A program made the position numbers and the translations under genes. Below are positions 22,097-30,695 of a stretch of 32,523 nt of DNA, piece after piece. The stretch comes from a virus. The stretch lies in IMG/VR virus record IMGVR_UViG_3300023178_002233, positions 1 to 32,523 of that record, one strand, 5' to 3'. The notes below the pieces were generated by a model. That model had not been told where the DNA came from, ran no database searches, and saw nothing but the letters and a program-made list of their open reading frames with translations. The first letter of the stretch is position 1; every line of letters starts with the position of its first letter.

Positions 22097-22367
22097 AGAA
22101 CCTAATCCTTTAAATTTTTATCAAGTGAGGAGGTTGCAAGTTTTGCCGCCTCACTTTGAGTCTATTAATCTTAAATTACAAATATATAACTTAGAAGAAA
22201 CTATTGTTAAATGGATTAAGAATAATTTAAAAGGACGGTTTTTTGTTTCAAATGTTTCATATTTGGACGCAAGTAACCAAATTACCAAAGGATTAAGAAT
22301 AGGATTTGAAGATGCAAAAGAATTATCCTATTTCACTTTGGCATGTCCACATCTTAAATACAAGTAA
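22080..22367 (+). CDS. Small conserved-looking phage protein, 95 aa
   Basis: Starts 17 bases before the stop of the VWA gene. The 95-residue protein has an aromatic/basic N-terminus (KKRFKEPNPLNFYQVRRLQV) and strands toward the end (GRFFVSNVSYLDASNQ, GLRIGFEDAKELSYFTL). I recall similar short proteins in cyanophages beside the VWA gene. Function unknown. Confidence 0.7.
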   Translation: MKKRFKEPNPLNFYQVRRLQVLPPHFESINLKLQIYNLEETIVKWIKNNLKGRFFVSNVSYLDASNQITKGLRIGFEDAKELSYFTLACPHLKYK

Positions 22368-22402
22368 ATAATAGTAGCACTTAACTATAAGGAGAACGCT
22401 AA

Positions 22403-22657
22403 ATGTCTGACGATAAAGCAAAAACAGATAATGTTTCAACACCTGAAACAGAACAACAGGCAGGCCCTGATTTAACTGTTCAAGATCTGCAAGCACTTAA
22501 ACAAATTATTGATGTTGCAAGTCAACGAGGTGCTTTTAAACCAAATGAAATGGTTACTGTAGGTCAAACGTACGGTAAATTAGAAGGTTTCTTAGGTGCT
22601 GTAGCACAACAACAGCAACCACAGCCCCCAGCGGCGCCTGAAACTAACGGAGAATAA
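22403..22657 (+). CDS. Small acidic phage protein, 84 aa
   Basis: AAGGAG at 22390-22395 sets the start. The N- and C-termini are low-complexity (Gln/Pro/Thr-rich, with a QQQQPQPPAAPE tail). A central helix pair (LTVQDLQALKQIIDVASQRG, then VGQTYGKLEGFLGAVA) looks like a conserved family of marine T4-like phages. It is followed one base after its stop by a Lys/Ala-rich protein, and both lie upstream of a late structural gene. A virion or assembly role is plausible but not shown. Confidence 0.68.
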   Translation: MSDDKAKTDNVSTPETEQQAGPDLTVQDLQALKQIIDVASQRGAFKPNEMVTVGQTYGKLEGFLGAVAQQQQPQPPAAPETNGE

Positions 22658-22658
22658 T

Positions 22659-23276
22659 ATGGCATTAAAACATGTAGGCCGAATGGTCAATAATCAAAGA
22701 AAAGTAATTGTTGCTTATAGGGTAGTTCCTAACGAAAGCGACAGTGCTATTGTTGTTACAACTGAAAATTTAGATTCAGCAGATCACGATACACTAATTA
22801 GAACAGTTGAATCTGATGCTGGACAATCAGCAAATGAGTTTGCAGATGTAATGGCACGTACAAAACTATCCGATGGATCTAATATGTTAGCTCGTTTCCA
22901 TACTACTGGTAAGATGGTAAAAGTGAAACAAGCAGATGTAGAAATGGTTCCAGATACACAAACTACAATTAATCTTGCTGAATTAAACAAACTTATTGCA
23001 GAACAGCAAGGAGTTACAGTTGCTGATTTAGCAGTGAAAGATACTGCTAAAAGAGAAGTAGTTGCAGAAGAATATGATTTAGATAAGATGGAAGCTCCTG
23101 TAGAAGTACAGGCAGCGGCTACAGAAAACCAAGTACTTTCAGACGAAGAGCTTGCCGCTAAATATAGAAGTGATGCAGATAGAATGTTTAAAGAAGCAAA
23201 AGCATTACGAGAGCAAGCCGAAGAGCTGGCGCCAACTAAGAAAGCCAAAGCAAAAAAGTCTGAAGAGAGTGTCTAA
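22659..23276 (+). CDS. Conserved-looking phage protein, 205 aa, coiled-coil C-terminus
   Basis: Residues 1-110 are a mixed domain (VGRMVNNQRKVIVAYRVVPN, LDSADHDTLIRTVESDAGQS). Residues 145-200 form an Ala/Glu/Lys coiled coil (DEELAAKYRSDADRMFKEAK, ALREQAEELA). The Lys/Ala-rich tail suggests a flexible nucleic-acid or scaffold contact. I recall this as a conserved cyanophage protein of unknown function. The next gene overlaps its end by eight bases. Confidence 0.7.
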   Translation: MALKHVGRMVNNQRKVIVAYRVVPNESDSAIVVTTENLDSADHDTLIRTVESDAGQSANEFADVMARTKLSDGSNMLARFHTTGKMVKVKQADVEMVPDTQTTINLAELNKLIAEQQGVTVADLAVKDTAKREVVAEEYDLDKMEAPVEVQAAATENQVLSDEELAAKYRSDADRMFKEAKALREQAEELAPTKKAKAKKSEESV

Positions 23277-23577
23277 AAACAAAGCAAGACTTCCAAAAGA
23301 AGTAGTAGCACAATGGCCAGATATCTTAAAAGATATTGAAGTACAAGCAGTTCCGGTGGAGTATTTACACTCTGTCAGAATTACGTTTTCTGATGGTAAA
23401 GTTTGGGAAATTGATACAAACAGAAACCCTGAAGATGTTAATTTAGAAGAAGCACTTGAGTCATTGTTAGATGAATATGAGGATAGTATTAGCAGTGTTG
23501 ATTTTAGACTTGATACTGAAAAAGTCAAGAACGACATTAAGAAACGCACTGCAACTTTCCTTAAAAAGAGAAAGTGA
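23269..23577 (+). CDS. Conserved-looking phage protein, 102 aa, GTG start
   Basis: The reading frame has no ATG at a sensible place; GTG at 23269, after the AGAGAG of the preceding gene's end, gives MSKNKARLPKEVVAQWPDIL at the start. The middle reads VPVEYLHSVRITFSDGKVWEID and the end is a basic helix (KNDIKKRTATFLKKRK). I recall homologues with the same VPVEYLHSV block in marine T4-like phages. A late promoter box follows 15 bases after its stop. Confidence 0.7.
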   Translation: MSKNKARLPKEVVAQWPDILKDIEVQAVPVEYLHSVRITFSDGKVWEIDTNRNPEDVNLEEALESLLDEYEDSISSVDFRLDTEKVKNDIKKRTATFLKKRK

Positions 23578-23592
23578 TTAATTCGTGGAAGA

Positions 23593-23600
23593 GATAAATA
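23593..23600 (+). promoter_or_regulatory. T4-type late promoter box GATAAATA before the fibre-like gene
   Basis: GATAAATA at 23593-23600, 33 bases before the ATG at 23634, with AGGAG (23619-23623) as ribosome site. Same octamer as at 18801, here before a clear structural-type gene, which supports late use. Confidence 0.72.
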
Positions 23601-23633
23601 CTATAGCAAAATCATTCCAGGAGTGAAATAAGA

Positions 23634-24851
23634 ATGGCATTACAAATTAGACGTGGGACCGATGCTGAAAGACAAGGTATTACACCTGTTGAAGGCGAAC
23701 TGATATATACAACAGATACAAATCAGCTGTATGTTGGCGGTAAAGTTGCACCAAGTACTTCATTAGAACAAGGCGGAATTTTAATTTCCGGCCAGTTAAT
23801 TAATGACTCAAATCCAACATTAAATTCAAACTTAGACTTAAACGGTAATAATATTACTGGTGCAGGTAATATCCAAATTGACGGATTTATTACTGCTACA
23901 GGTAACATTAATTTAGGCGACGGCGTTGAAGATAACGTTATTGTAGGCGGTCAAATTGGTAGTTCACTTATTCCTGGAAGTGATGCATCATATGACTTAG
24001 GTACTACTACAAGTAACTGGAGAAACGTTTATACAGAAAGTTTAACAGTTGACGGTCAAATTAGATCTGATTCTATTATGACAGGCAATATTGTATTAAA
24101 TGACAGTACTGTTGTTTATGATGCCGCAACATCAAGTCTTACTGTTAATAACGTTTATGCTGACTCTATTAATGGTAACTTTGTTGGGTCTGTGTTTGCA
24201 GACGACAGCACAACTATTGTAGATGCTATTTCTAAATCTATTTGGACGCAGAAAATTTATGGTACAAATATAAGCGAAGACGGATTAGAAAATCCAGTAG
24301 AAATTGGTACTAAAGATAATACTTCAGGTTTAAGAGTATTTGGCGGCCAAGGTGACGGTATTCAAATTGATGGTGTATTTGATGGCCTTGAAGGACCTAC
24401 ACTAAGAACTGTTACTTCTCGTGGAACATACGATGCTCCACAAACAATGAATGTAGGTGACATCACTGGAGCATTTGCAACATCAGCATGGAACGGTACT
24501 GACTATCAAACTACAGGTTCTTTTGCTACATTTGTTACAGCCGTAGACGGAGTAACTGGCGAGCTGTCAGGCGGTTGTGGTATGGTTATTCCGGTACCAG
24601 GAACAGGTGAAACTCAGTTTACTGAATTTGGTTTTTATCCAAATGGTAATGCAACAATTCCAGGTAAAATTACAGCACAGTCAATTTCAGCTGATGTAAA
24701 TGGTAGTGTATTTGCAGACGACAGTTCATTACTTGTAGATGCTGTAAACGGTACTATTCCAGGATATATAAGTATTGCAGAACTAAAATCGGCCTTACAA
24801 GACGGCGCAGGCGACTATGCCGCATTCAAAAGTTATATATTAGCTCTTTAA
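23634..24851 (+). CDS. Tail-fibre/adhesin-like structural protein
   Basis: A 405-residue protein. The first 50 residues (MALQIRRGTDAERQGITPVE, then GELIYTTDTNQLYVGG) match the N-terminal module common in phage fibres and in the Bordetella phage Mtd protein, which docks to the virion. The rest is Gly/Asn/Thr/Asp-rich beta repeats, with a GSVFADDS-x-x-x-VDA unit present twice (about 186-199 and 362-375). There is no intramolecular chaperone or collagen-like repeat. A late promoter and AGGAG precede it. It probably forms part of a tail fibre or virion decoration that meets the host. It ends overlapping, by 12 bases, the convergent radical SAM gene. Confidence 0.78.
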   Translation: MALQIRRGTDAERQGITPVEGELIYTTDTNQLYVGGKVAPSTSLEQGGILISGQLINDSNPTLNSNLDLNGNNITGAGNIQIDGFITATGNINLGDGVEDNVIVGGQIGSSLIPGSDASYDLGTTTSNWRNVYTESLTVDGQIRSDSIMTGNIVLNDSTVVYDAATSSLTVNNVYADSINGNFVGSVFADDSTTIVDAISKSIWTQKIYGTNISEDGLENPVEIGTKDNTSGLRVFGGQGDGIQIDGVFDGLEGPTLRTVTSRGTYDAPQTMNVGDITGAFATSAWNGTDYQTTGSFATFVTAVDGVTGELSGGCGMVIPVPGTGETQFTEFGFYPNGNATIPGKITAQSISADVNGSVFADDSSLLVDAVNGTIPGYISIAELKSALQDGAGDYAAFKSYILAL

Positions 24852-26444
24852 TTTATTCAATAAAGGTTTAAAATAAGTTTCGTTTACTGATTCAGTAAAC
24901 AAAGCAGACGCATCTATACTTTCTATTAACGACTCGTATTCTTCATCAGACATTTTTGCAGTCTGTTCAATATCAGACAGTATAGGGTGAGGTAAACTGG
25001 CTATATACATATCCTTTTTAAATGGTCTATTGTATATTGGTTCTTCAGCCTTTAAAGATACTTCTTCTGCCTTTGCCATAGAATCAATATCAGTATCATC
25101 ATCTTTAAACCATTCCCAAAATTTCTTTTTATCAGGAATTGAATAACCGTATAAATGCGAATTCTTGTCAAATTCACTTCTGTATGTATATTTCATTACT
25201 TCATGATCTCCATGACCGATACTTAAAGGAAATACCCATTTAATGTCAATAGGACAATCAGGTTTACACAACCATTCTGATGTTTTCATAACAGATTCAG
25301 AATCTTCATAAGGTAAACCTACTATAAATCCTGCCTGTATGTTTACTTCGTCTCCCCAAATTCTTTTACATTCGTAAAGTGTTTGTTTTAATTTGTCAGG
25401 GTCGCCGCCTTTACCAACTGCTTTGCCAGCCTTGTGATTAAATGTTTCAATACCAAAATAACATTGTATTAAACCTGATTCTTTTAACATAGGAATCATT
25501 TCAGGAAACGCCATTAATAAATCTAATCTTAAGTAACACCAATAACTAATCTTAAAAGGAAGGCTTTTTACAACATCTAAAAAATATTTTACTTTTTGTA
25601 CACTATCATTAAATGTATCATCAATAATATAATAACGTGTAGTTCCGTGTTTTTCGTAGTTTGTCATTAGTTCATCACGTAAAACATCAGCTTCTTTTAA
25701 ATAATCATTAATATTTTTTTGTCCTATTAAAGGATAAGAACAGTACTTACATTTAAATCTACAACCTCTGCCAACTTCTAACGACAAAGGTTCAATTGAT
25801 TGTATAAAATCATAATCTGTATAACGTGTTTGACTTACTCGATAATCCCATACTGGTGCTTGAGCCTTTTGATCATGATCAATAACTTTATTCCAGATAC
25901 GTGGCATTGCTTTTCCACTTAAACTATCAAGATAATCTATAACCATTGTTTCGGAATATCCAATAAACAGATTGTCTACCATTTTCATATCAGTATACAT
26001 TCCTATTTTAGTTCCGCCTAAGACAATTTTAGTTTTAGGATTTAGATTTTTAACATGTTCAAACCAAGGCTCTGTTTGGTTCTTAACCATAGCAGTTTGC
26101 ATTTTTTGATCTAAAAAATTTTCTAATTGATCTTTTTTAACATGTCTATGTTCTGTATCATCAGTACGTCCCGGATCGTGTATTTGTGTTTCGTCTAAAT
26201 CGGGATCAACTAATGTCATTCTATAAGGAAGCCAAGTTGCAGAAACACCTACCATATAGGTATCCTTGCCCACTGCATAATTCATAATTTCTTTGTATAT
26301 GTCAAGTGTTATTGCAGACATAAAATCAACAACTAAACAAGTATATCCGCGCTCTCTTATATGAGAAGCTAATCTATGAGCACCATACCCTCTTAGTCGA
26401 GTTCCTATTTCAGGTGTATCAGTAAACAAAATTACATTGAACAT
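24840..26444 (-). CDS. B12-binding-type radical SAM protein, copy 1
   Basis: A 534-residue protein. The N-terminal domain (1-190) follows the cobalamin-binding Rossmann pattern (LRGYGAHRLASHIRERGYTC, then VVDF) but lacks the DxHxxG axial-ligand motif, so B12 use is uncertain. The radical SAM core has CRFKCKYC with C228, C232 and C235, then DDTFNDS, GIETFN and GLPYED blocks. Such enzymes methylate, form C-C bonds or rearrange small molecules, lipids or peptides. The C-terminal 100 residues are a family-specific helical region. Its start overlaps the stop of copy 2 (TAATG) in the same operon. It ends 12 bases inside the fibre-like gene on the other strand. The substrate is unknown. Confidence 0.82.
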   Translation of the reverse strand: MFNVILFTDTPEIGTRLRGYGAHRLASHIRERGYTCLVVDFMSAITLDIYKEIMNYAVGKDTYMVGVSATWLPYRMTLVDPDLDETQIHDPGRTDDTEHRHVKKDQLENFLDQKMQTAMVKNQTEPWFEHVKNLNPKTKIVLGGTKIGMYTDMKMVDNLFIGYSETMVIDYLDSLSGKAMPRIWNKVIDHDQKAQAPVWDYRVSQTRYTDYDFIQSIEPLSLEVGRGCRFKCKYCSYPLIGQKNINDYLKEADVLRDELMTNYEKHGTTRYYIIDDTFNDSVQKVKYFLDVVKSLPFKISYWCYLRLDLLMAFPEMIPMLKESGLIQCYFGIETFNHKAGKAVGKGGDPDKLKQTLYECKRIWGDEVNIQAGFIVGLPYEDSESVMKTSEWLCKPDCPIDIKWVFPLSIGHGDHEVMKYTYRSEFDKNSHLYGYSIPDKKKFWEWFKDDDTDIDSMAKAEEVSLKAEEPIYNRPFKKDMYIASLPHPILSDIEQTAKMSDEEYESLIESIDASALFTESVNETYFKPLLNKLKS

Positions 26445-28060
26445 TAATTTAAACCTTTTAATTTTTTAAATAACTTATCAAAATAATCTCTATTAACAGT
26501 ATCAAAATAAAGTTCTTCAAAGTCAATATCTTTAATAAGGTTTCCGTATTCTTTGGCTGTCATATCAAGTGTGCGTTCTCTATCACATAGTCTGGGATCG
26601 TTAAATGAACTTACATAAAAATCACCTTGGCGTGTACGTTGATAAGGTTGTAATTCTTTTGTACTTTCTTCCGCCATTTGTGCCGCTTCGCCAAAATTCT
26701 TTATATCAGTATCGTCATCCTTTTCCCAATAGATCATACTTTCTAATGATCCATCATCTAACGGAAAACTATAACCAAACTGTTCATAGTTATTATCAAA
26801 CCAACTTGTTGGAAACCATTTATTTCTATCAGTTTTCTTAGCTATATTTAATGGATAACAAGTTGATATGTCTAAAGGACAATCGTCACGTTTTAACCAA
26901 TCAACAGTTTCTCTCCAAGAAAATCTTGTTTCGTAAGGCAATCCAATCATAAATCCACCTTCCATCCATACACGATCTCCCCAAACTTCTTTTGCTTTAT
27001 ATAAGGTATCTTTACGTTTACTTGATGCCATACCTTTACCAATAGTACGAGAACTTTTATCATTAAATGTTTCAAGACCAAAGAATGTTTCAGCAACTCC
27101 AAGTTCTTTCATTAGTTCCATTTGTTCAGGCTTTGCGGCTAATAAGTCAATACGTGTATAGCACCAAAACTTAATATCAAACGGCAAGTCGCTCATTACT
27201 TTAGCAAGCATTTCAAGTTTTTGCGTACTATCATTAAATGTATCATCTACTATAAAGTATTTTGTAGTTCCCCATTCTTCATAATTTTTAAGAAGTTCAT
27301 CTTTAATGTTTTCTGGATATTTTAAATAATCATTTACATTTTTTTGTCCAATTAACGGAAAATTACAAAATGCACATTTAAATCTACATCCTCTACCTAC
27401 TTCAAGGTTTAAAGTTTCTTGAGGTTGTATAAAATCAAAATCGGTATAATTTGTTTGACTTTCTCTAAAATCCCACGATGTGTTGTGTGCCTTTCTATCG
27501 TAATCAATCATTTTATTGAATATACGTTTAGGTCCTTTACCACTTAAACTGTTCAAATAATCTATAGTCATAGTCTCGGCTATGCCAAATATAAAATTAT
27601 CTACATGAGGTAGGTCCATATAAAAGTCTGTTTTTGCTCCACCTAATACTATTTTTACATTTGGATTAATTGTTTTAGGATATTTTAACCATTCATCAAC
27701 TTGTGCTTTACCAAACTCTGCAACCATATTTTCTGTTCGCCAATTATGCTTTTCAGTTTTATCGCTTGAAAATCTATTATCTTCACCAATATCATGTCCA
27801 GGTATTTCATTGGTATACCCTTCTTGGTTTGGCAAACGATATGGTAACCAGGTAGTTGAAAATCCTACCATAAGAGTTTCGTCACCAACAGATAAATCTA
27901 TTAGCTCTTTGTATTTCTCAAAAGTTAGTGCTGAACTAAAATCAACAACTAAACAACTATAGCCATTCTTTCTAATTTCAGATGCAATACGATGCACACC
28001 GTAGCCACGAATTCGATGGTGGGGGTATGGTGCGTCGGTAAATAGTACGACTTGGAACAT
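26444..28060 (-). CDS. B12-binding-type radical SAM protein, copy 2
   Basis: A 538-residue tandem paralogue of the downstream gene, with the same plan: MFQVVLFTDA start, RGYGVHRIASEIRKNGYSC block, cluster motif CRFKCAFC (C225, C229, C232), DDTFNDS, GLETFND, GLPYET and DDDTDI near the C-terminus. The DxHxxG B12 motif is absent here too. Conserved substrate-side differences between copies (for example CNFPLIG against CSYPLIG) suggest divergence of function or a heterodimer. The ATG at 28060 lies two bases from the start of a divergent SGNH gene, with no sigma70 or late promoter visible between them. Confidence 0.82.
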   Translation of the reverse strand: MFQVVLFTDAPYPHHRIRGYGVHRIASEIRKNGYSCLVVDFSSALTFEKYKELIDLSVGDETLMVGFSTTWLPYRLPNQEGYTNEIPGHDIGEDNRFSSDKTEKHNWRTENMVAEFGKAQVDEWLKYPKTINPNVKIVLGGAKTDFYMDLPHVDNFIFGIAETMTIDYLNSLSGKGPKRIFNKMIDYDRKAHNTSWDFRESQTNYTDFDFIQPQETLNLEVGRGCRFKCAFCNFPLIGQKNVNDYLKYPENIKDELLKNYEEWGTTKYFIVDDTFNDSTQKLEMLAKVMSDLPFDIKFWCYTRIDLLAAKPEQMELMKELGVAETFFGLETFNDKSSRTIGKGMASSKRKDTLYKAKEVWGDRVWMEGGFMIGLPYETRFSWRETVDWLKRDDCPLDISTCYPLNIAKKTDRNKWFPTSWFDNNYEQFGYSFPLDDGSLESMIYWEKDDDTDIKNFGEAAQMAEESTKELQPYQRTRQGDFYVSSFNDPRLCDRERTLDMTAKEYGNLIKDIDFEELYFDTVNRDYFDKLFKKLKGLN

Positions 28061-28062
28061 AA

Positions 28063-28767
28063 ATGTATTTAATGAATAATATTAAGAAAGTACTTGCTTT
28101 TGGTGACAGCCACGTTGCAGGATGCGAACTGGCTTCCACTCATACGCTTAACGATTATTTGCAAGGTAAAATTACTTTAGAAGAAGCAGATGCTGAAGGC
28201 AAAAAATTAGCATTTCCTCAAATACTTGCGAATAAGTTAAATGTTCCATGTGAAAACTATGCACTAACAGGCGGTAGTAATGATCGTAGTTTACGTAAAC
28301 TTATCGATACTATTGAAGAAAATTGTTTAGTAATATTTGGCTATACAAGTCCAGATCGAACTGAATTTTATTATCCAGACGAAGGACTTTTCTTAGGTAG
28401 AGATTCAGATAATTTTATACAAGCAGGTGTGCAATGGACAGGCATGATAGACAAAGATTCTAAAAGCAGTCCTATGATACATCCGTTTAATGATATGTAT
28501 ATTGAACATATTTTAAGACAATACGACAATATAAAGTACGTATATAACTGCGTAAATAGCCTCTGTAGCGCATATAAAGCCCGTGTAATGCACTTGTCTA
28601 TGACTTCTGTTACATACAGCTATATGACGAAATTAGACGGTTTTAACAGCTATTTAAGCTGGTGTAAGGTCAATAACTTTAAACAACAACCCTACTTGCA
28701 TTATGACCAAAATGCACACAACGAACTGGCAGGACTATTATGGAAACACCTTGGGGACACCATTTAA
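28063..28767 (+). CDS. SGNH-hydrolase-like protein (copy C)
   Basis: A 234-residue protein with block I GDSH (FGDSHVAG) in the first 20 residues, block II ALTGGSNDR, block III GYTSPDR and a C-terminal DQNAHNELA, which gives the catalytic Asp/His. It is more distant from the copies at 11531 and 17747 than they are from each other. The start could be 28063 or the ATG at 28072; neither has a good ribosome site. It is divergent from the radical SAM pair and overlaps the SpeD-like gene by 28 bases. Possibly removes acyl groups from a product of the island; unknown. Confidence 0.68.
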   Translation: MYLMNNIKKVLAFGDSHVAGCELASTHTLNDYLQGKITLEEADAEGKKLAFPQILANKLNVPCENYALTGGSNDRSLRKLIDTIEENCLVIFGYTSPDRTEFYYPDEGLFLGRDSDNFIQAGVQWTGMIDKDSKSSPMIHPFNDMYIEHILRQYDNIKYVYNCVNSLCSAYKARVMHLSMTSVTYSYMTKLDGFNSYLSWCKVNNFKQQPYLHYDQNAHNELAGLLWKHLGDTI

Positions 28768-29096
28768 TATTAGATTGTTCAGGCTGTGAAAATATTACAG
28801 ACGAATCTCATATTAAAAAATTTATAAAAGACACAATTGAATCAATTGAAATGATTGCACATGGAGATCCGCAAATTGAATATCTATTACCAGGCACAGA
28901 CAACGAAGGCTATAGCGTTTTACAAATGATTACTACAAGCAACCTAACAGCACATTTTGTTACAAAATCAAAATCTGCTTATATTGATGTTTTTAGTTGT
29001 AAAGAGTTTGATGCAAATATAGCAGAAGAAAAGGTTAAAGAATATTTTAACCCTAAACAGATCAATGGTCGCTTCTTAACACGTTCCGCGATCTAA
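28740..29096 (+). CDS. speD: SpeD-like S-adenosylmethionine decarboxylase
   Basis: SpeD decarboxylates SAM to the aminopropyl donor for spermidine and uses a pyruvoyl group made by self-cleavage before a serine. This 118-residue protein has the family opening (GHHLILDCSGC), then TTSNLTAH at 65-72 in place of the usual ESHxSIH, and AYIDVFSC (80-87) holding the catalytic cysteine C87. S67 would form the pyruvoyl group and H72 the processing His. The usual Glu before the serine is Thr. Cyanophages and other marine phages carry speD as a metabolic gene. It overlaps copy C upstream by 28 bases and the convergent radical SAM gene downstream by 35 bases. Whether it is an active decarboxylase is not certain. 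Confidence 0.8.
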   Translation: METPWGHHLILDCSGCENITDESHIKKFIKDTIESIEMIAHGDPQIEYLLPGTDNEGYSVLQMITTSNLTAHFVTKSKSAYIDVFSCKEFDANIAEEKVKEYFNPKQINGRFLTRSAI

Positions 29097-30150
29097 AGGT
29101 ATATTCCTGGGGGACAGTATCAAGTAATATTCTATTTTCGTTTACAGCGGCATCACGTAACATAACTTGATGTAAGAAATTGCTAACAGGTTTCCCAGGA
29201 ACAAAATCGCACCACGGTCCACATTTTAATTCTTTCATATCAATTGTTTTAGGATCACTCCATTGTATAATACGATGCGTAATATCATTAATTTTAACCA
29301 TGTAATGATATAAATTATCATCACCCGGTATTTTTTCCCAAGTCCAGTTATTTTCTATAGCAAGTGTTCTAATTTCATTTACATTATCACTAAGAAATAC
29401 TTTAGGCTCGTCAGGATTTCTACCTATATCACTACCAGCACGTATTCTATATTGTATAGCACTATCACCTAATTCTTGTATTTCATTTAAAATAAACGGC
29501 AAGTGGTCATAGGTTTCAATTGTGTAACCAATATAATATATCATTAAACCTACTTCTTTACAATTTTTTACACCTTCTAATTGTTTTCGATGTACAGTTT
29601 CTCCTTGATAAGAAGGATGATTCATTCCTATCATAACAGCTCTGCATCCAGCATTTTTAATTTTTTGAACCCACTTTTTATCACTTAATTTTACACCATT
29701 TGTAAGGATAGTAATATCTTGATGTGTGCGATTTGTAGTTTGTTGCCAATTGTATATTGTTTCAATAAGCTCAGGTAAATCTTTTCTAATAGTTGGTTCT
29801 GCTCCAGCAAGGATTACACCACCGGCATCAACAGGCCATTTTTCAAGTTGCAACATAATAGAACTTATTGGTTTATCAGTTGTTTTGTTTTCTGGTTCAT
29901 GATAACAGTGCGGACAATTTAAATTACACCTGTCTGTAACTTCTATCATAATACTATTAGGTATGTCATAAGCATGTACATCGTAATCTAAAGAATTATA
30001 AAACAATGCATCACGTTCAATCATATACTCGACAACTCCGTGATCTGGACATTCTTTAGACATCCATACACTTCCGTCACGTTCAAATACCTGTGCAGGA
30101 ACATGCCTATAACAATGTTCACATAAACTAACTGTTTCTTTTATTGCCAT
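29062..30150 (-). CDS. Radical SAM protein with N-terminal zinc-ribbon
   Basis: A 362-residue protein. An N-terminal Cys-rich module (C10, C13, C34, H37: LCEHCYRHVPA and ECPDHG) resembles a zinc ribbon. It is followed by the radical SAM signature DRCNLNCPHCYHEP (C75, C79, C82) and GAEP, the SAM-binding GGE-like motif with Ala in place of the second Gly. Cys-rich termini of this kind occur in COG1964-type enzymes, including lipid- and peptide-modifying ones. A C-terminal CGPWCDF could hold another site. The start overlaps the GNAT-like gene by ten bases. The 3' end overlaps speD by 35 bases on the opposite strand. Confidence 0.8.
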   Translation of the reverse strand: MAIKETVSLCEHCYRHVPAQVFERDGSVWMSKECPDHGVVEYMIERDALFYNSLDYDVHAYDIPNSIMIEVTDRCNLNCPHCYHEPENKTTDKPISSIMLQLEKWPVDAGGVILAGAEPTIRKDLPELIETIYNWQQTTNRTHQDITILTNGVKLSDKKWVQKIKNAGCRAVMIGMNHPSYQGETVHRKQLEGVKNCKEVGLMIYYIGYTIETYDHLPFILNEIQELGDSAIQYRIRAGSDIGRNPDEPKVFLSDNVNEIRTLAIENNWTWEKIPGDDNLYHYMVKINDITHRIIQWSDPKTIDMKELKCGPWCDFVPGKPVSNFLHQVMLRDAAVNENRILLDTVPQEYTFRSRNVLRSDH

Positions 30151-30695
30151 TTTCCGTGTTTCTCTAATTCTTCGTAAAATCTATCTACGTTTATTTTCCA
30201 TACACTCTGTTTAGTACCTCTATATTCTAATTCAGTTGCTAATTCTGCTTGACCAGTTTTAACTAATGCTGGAAAAAATATTCTATGAACTAATCTCTGT
30301 GACCCACTTGCATTTTCATTTGAAGTAATATATAAATTATTATTCTTACCAGCCCATTCAATGCAAGTGGGTATTAAAAATTGTGCTGTTGCATTTTGAT
30401 GTGTAGTGATACCTTTTACTGTACGTAAATTATTTAGTGGTAACTCATCTGTAAAAACACAAGTACGAGCGGCAATACGATATGCATTGTCTCCCATTTC
30501 TGGAAAACTGTGTGCCGCTACACTTCCTACTGCTTTGTCGTTGTAATAAAGTATCCAAGTTTCGCTTTCTGCTTCATTACGAAAACAATCTTTTAACCAA
30601 AAGCGACTCGAATTATTTTCAAAACCTTTTGCTTTTGCTTTACTGTAAAACTCTTCTAAATCAAGATCATCTGAAAACGGAATTACTTTATACAT
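30141..30695 (-). CDS. GNAT-like acetyltransferase candidate, 184 aa
   Basis: The strand pattern WILYYNDKAVGSVAAHSFPE followed by RIAARTCVFTDE, a helix, then a strand NNLYITSNENASG fits a GNAT fold, and the N-terminal DLEEFYSKAKAKGF suits its first helix. The pyrophosphate-binding RxxGxG/A motif is not clear, so the assignment is weak. It lies second in a three-gene minus-strand operon: kinase-like, this, radical SAM, with short overlaps. Confidence 0.45.
   Translation of the reverse strand: MYKVIPFSDDLDLEEFYSKAKAKGFENNSSRFWLKDCFRNEAESETWILYYNDKAVGSVAAHSFPEMGDNAYRIAARTCVFTDELPLNNLRTVKGITTHQNATAQFLIPTCIEWAGKNNNLYITSNENASGSQRLVHRIFFPALVKTGQAELATELEYRGTKQSVWKINVDRFYEELEKHGKWQ

Noticed and set aside
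22784-23549. Two Ser-rich minus-strand frames opposite the 22659 and 23269 genes
   Set aside because: They are antisense to genes with good starts and coupling and consist mainly of Ser/Ala/Leu.
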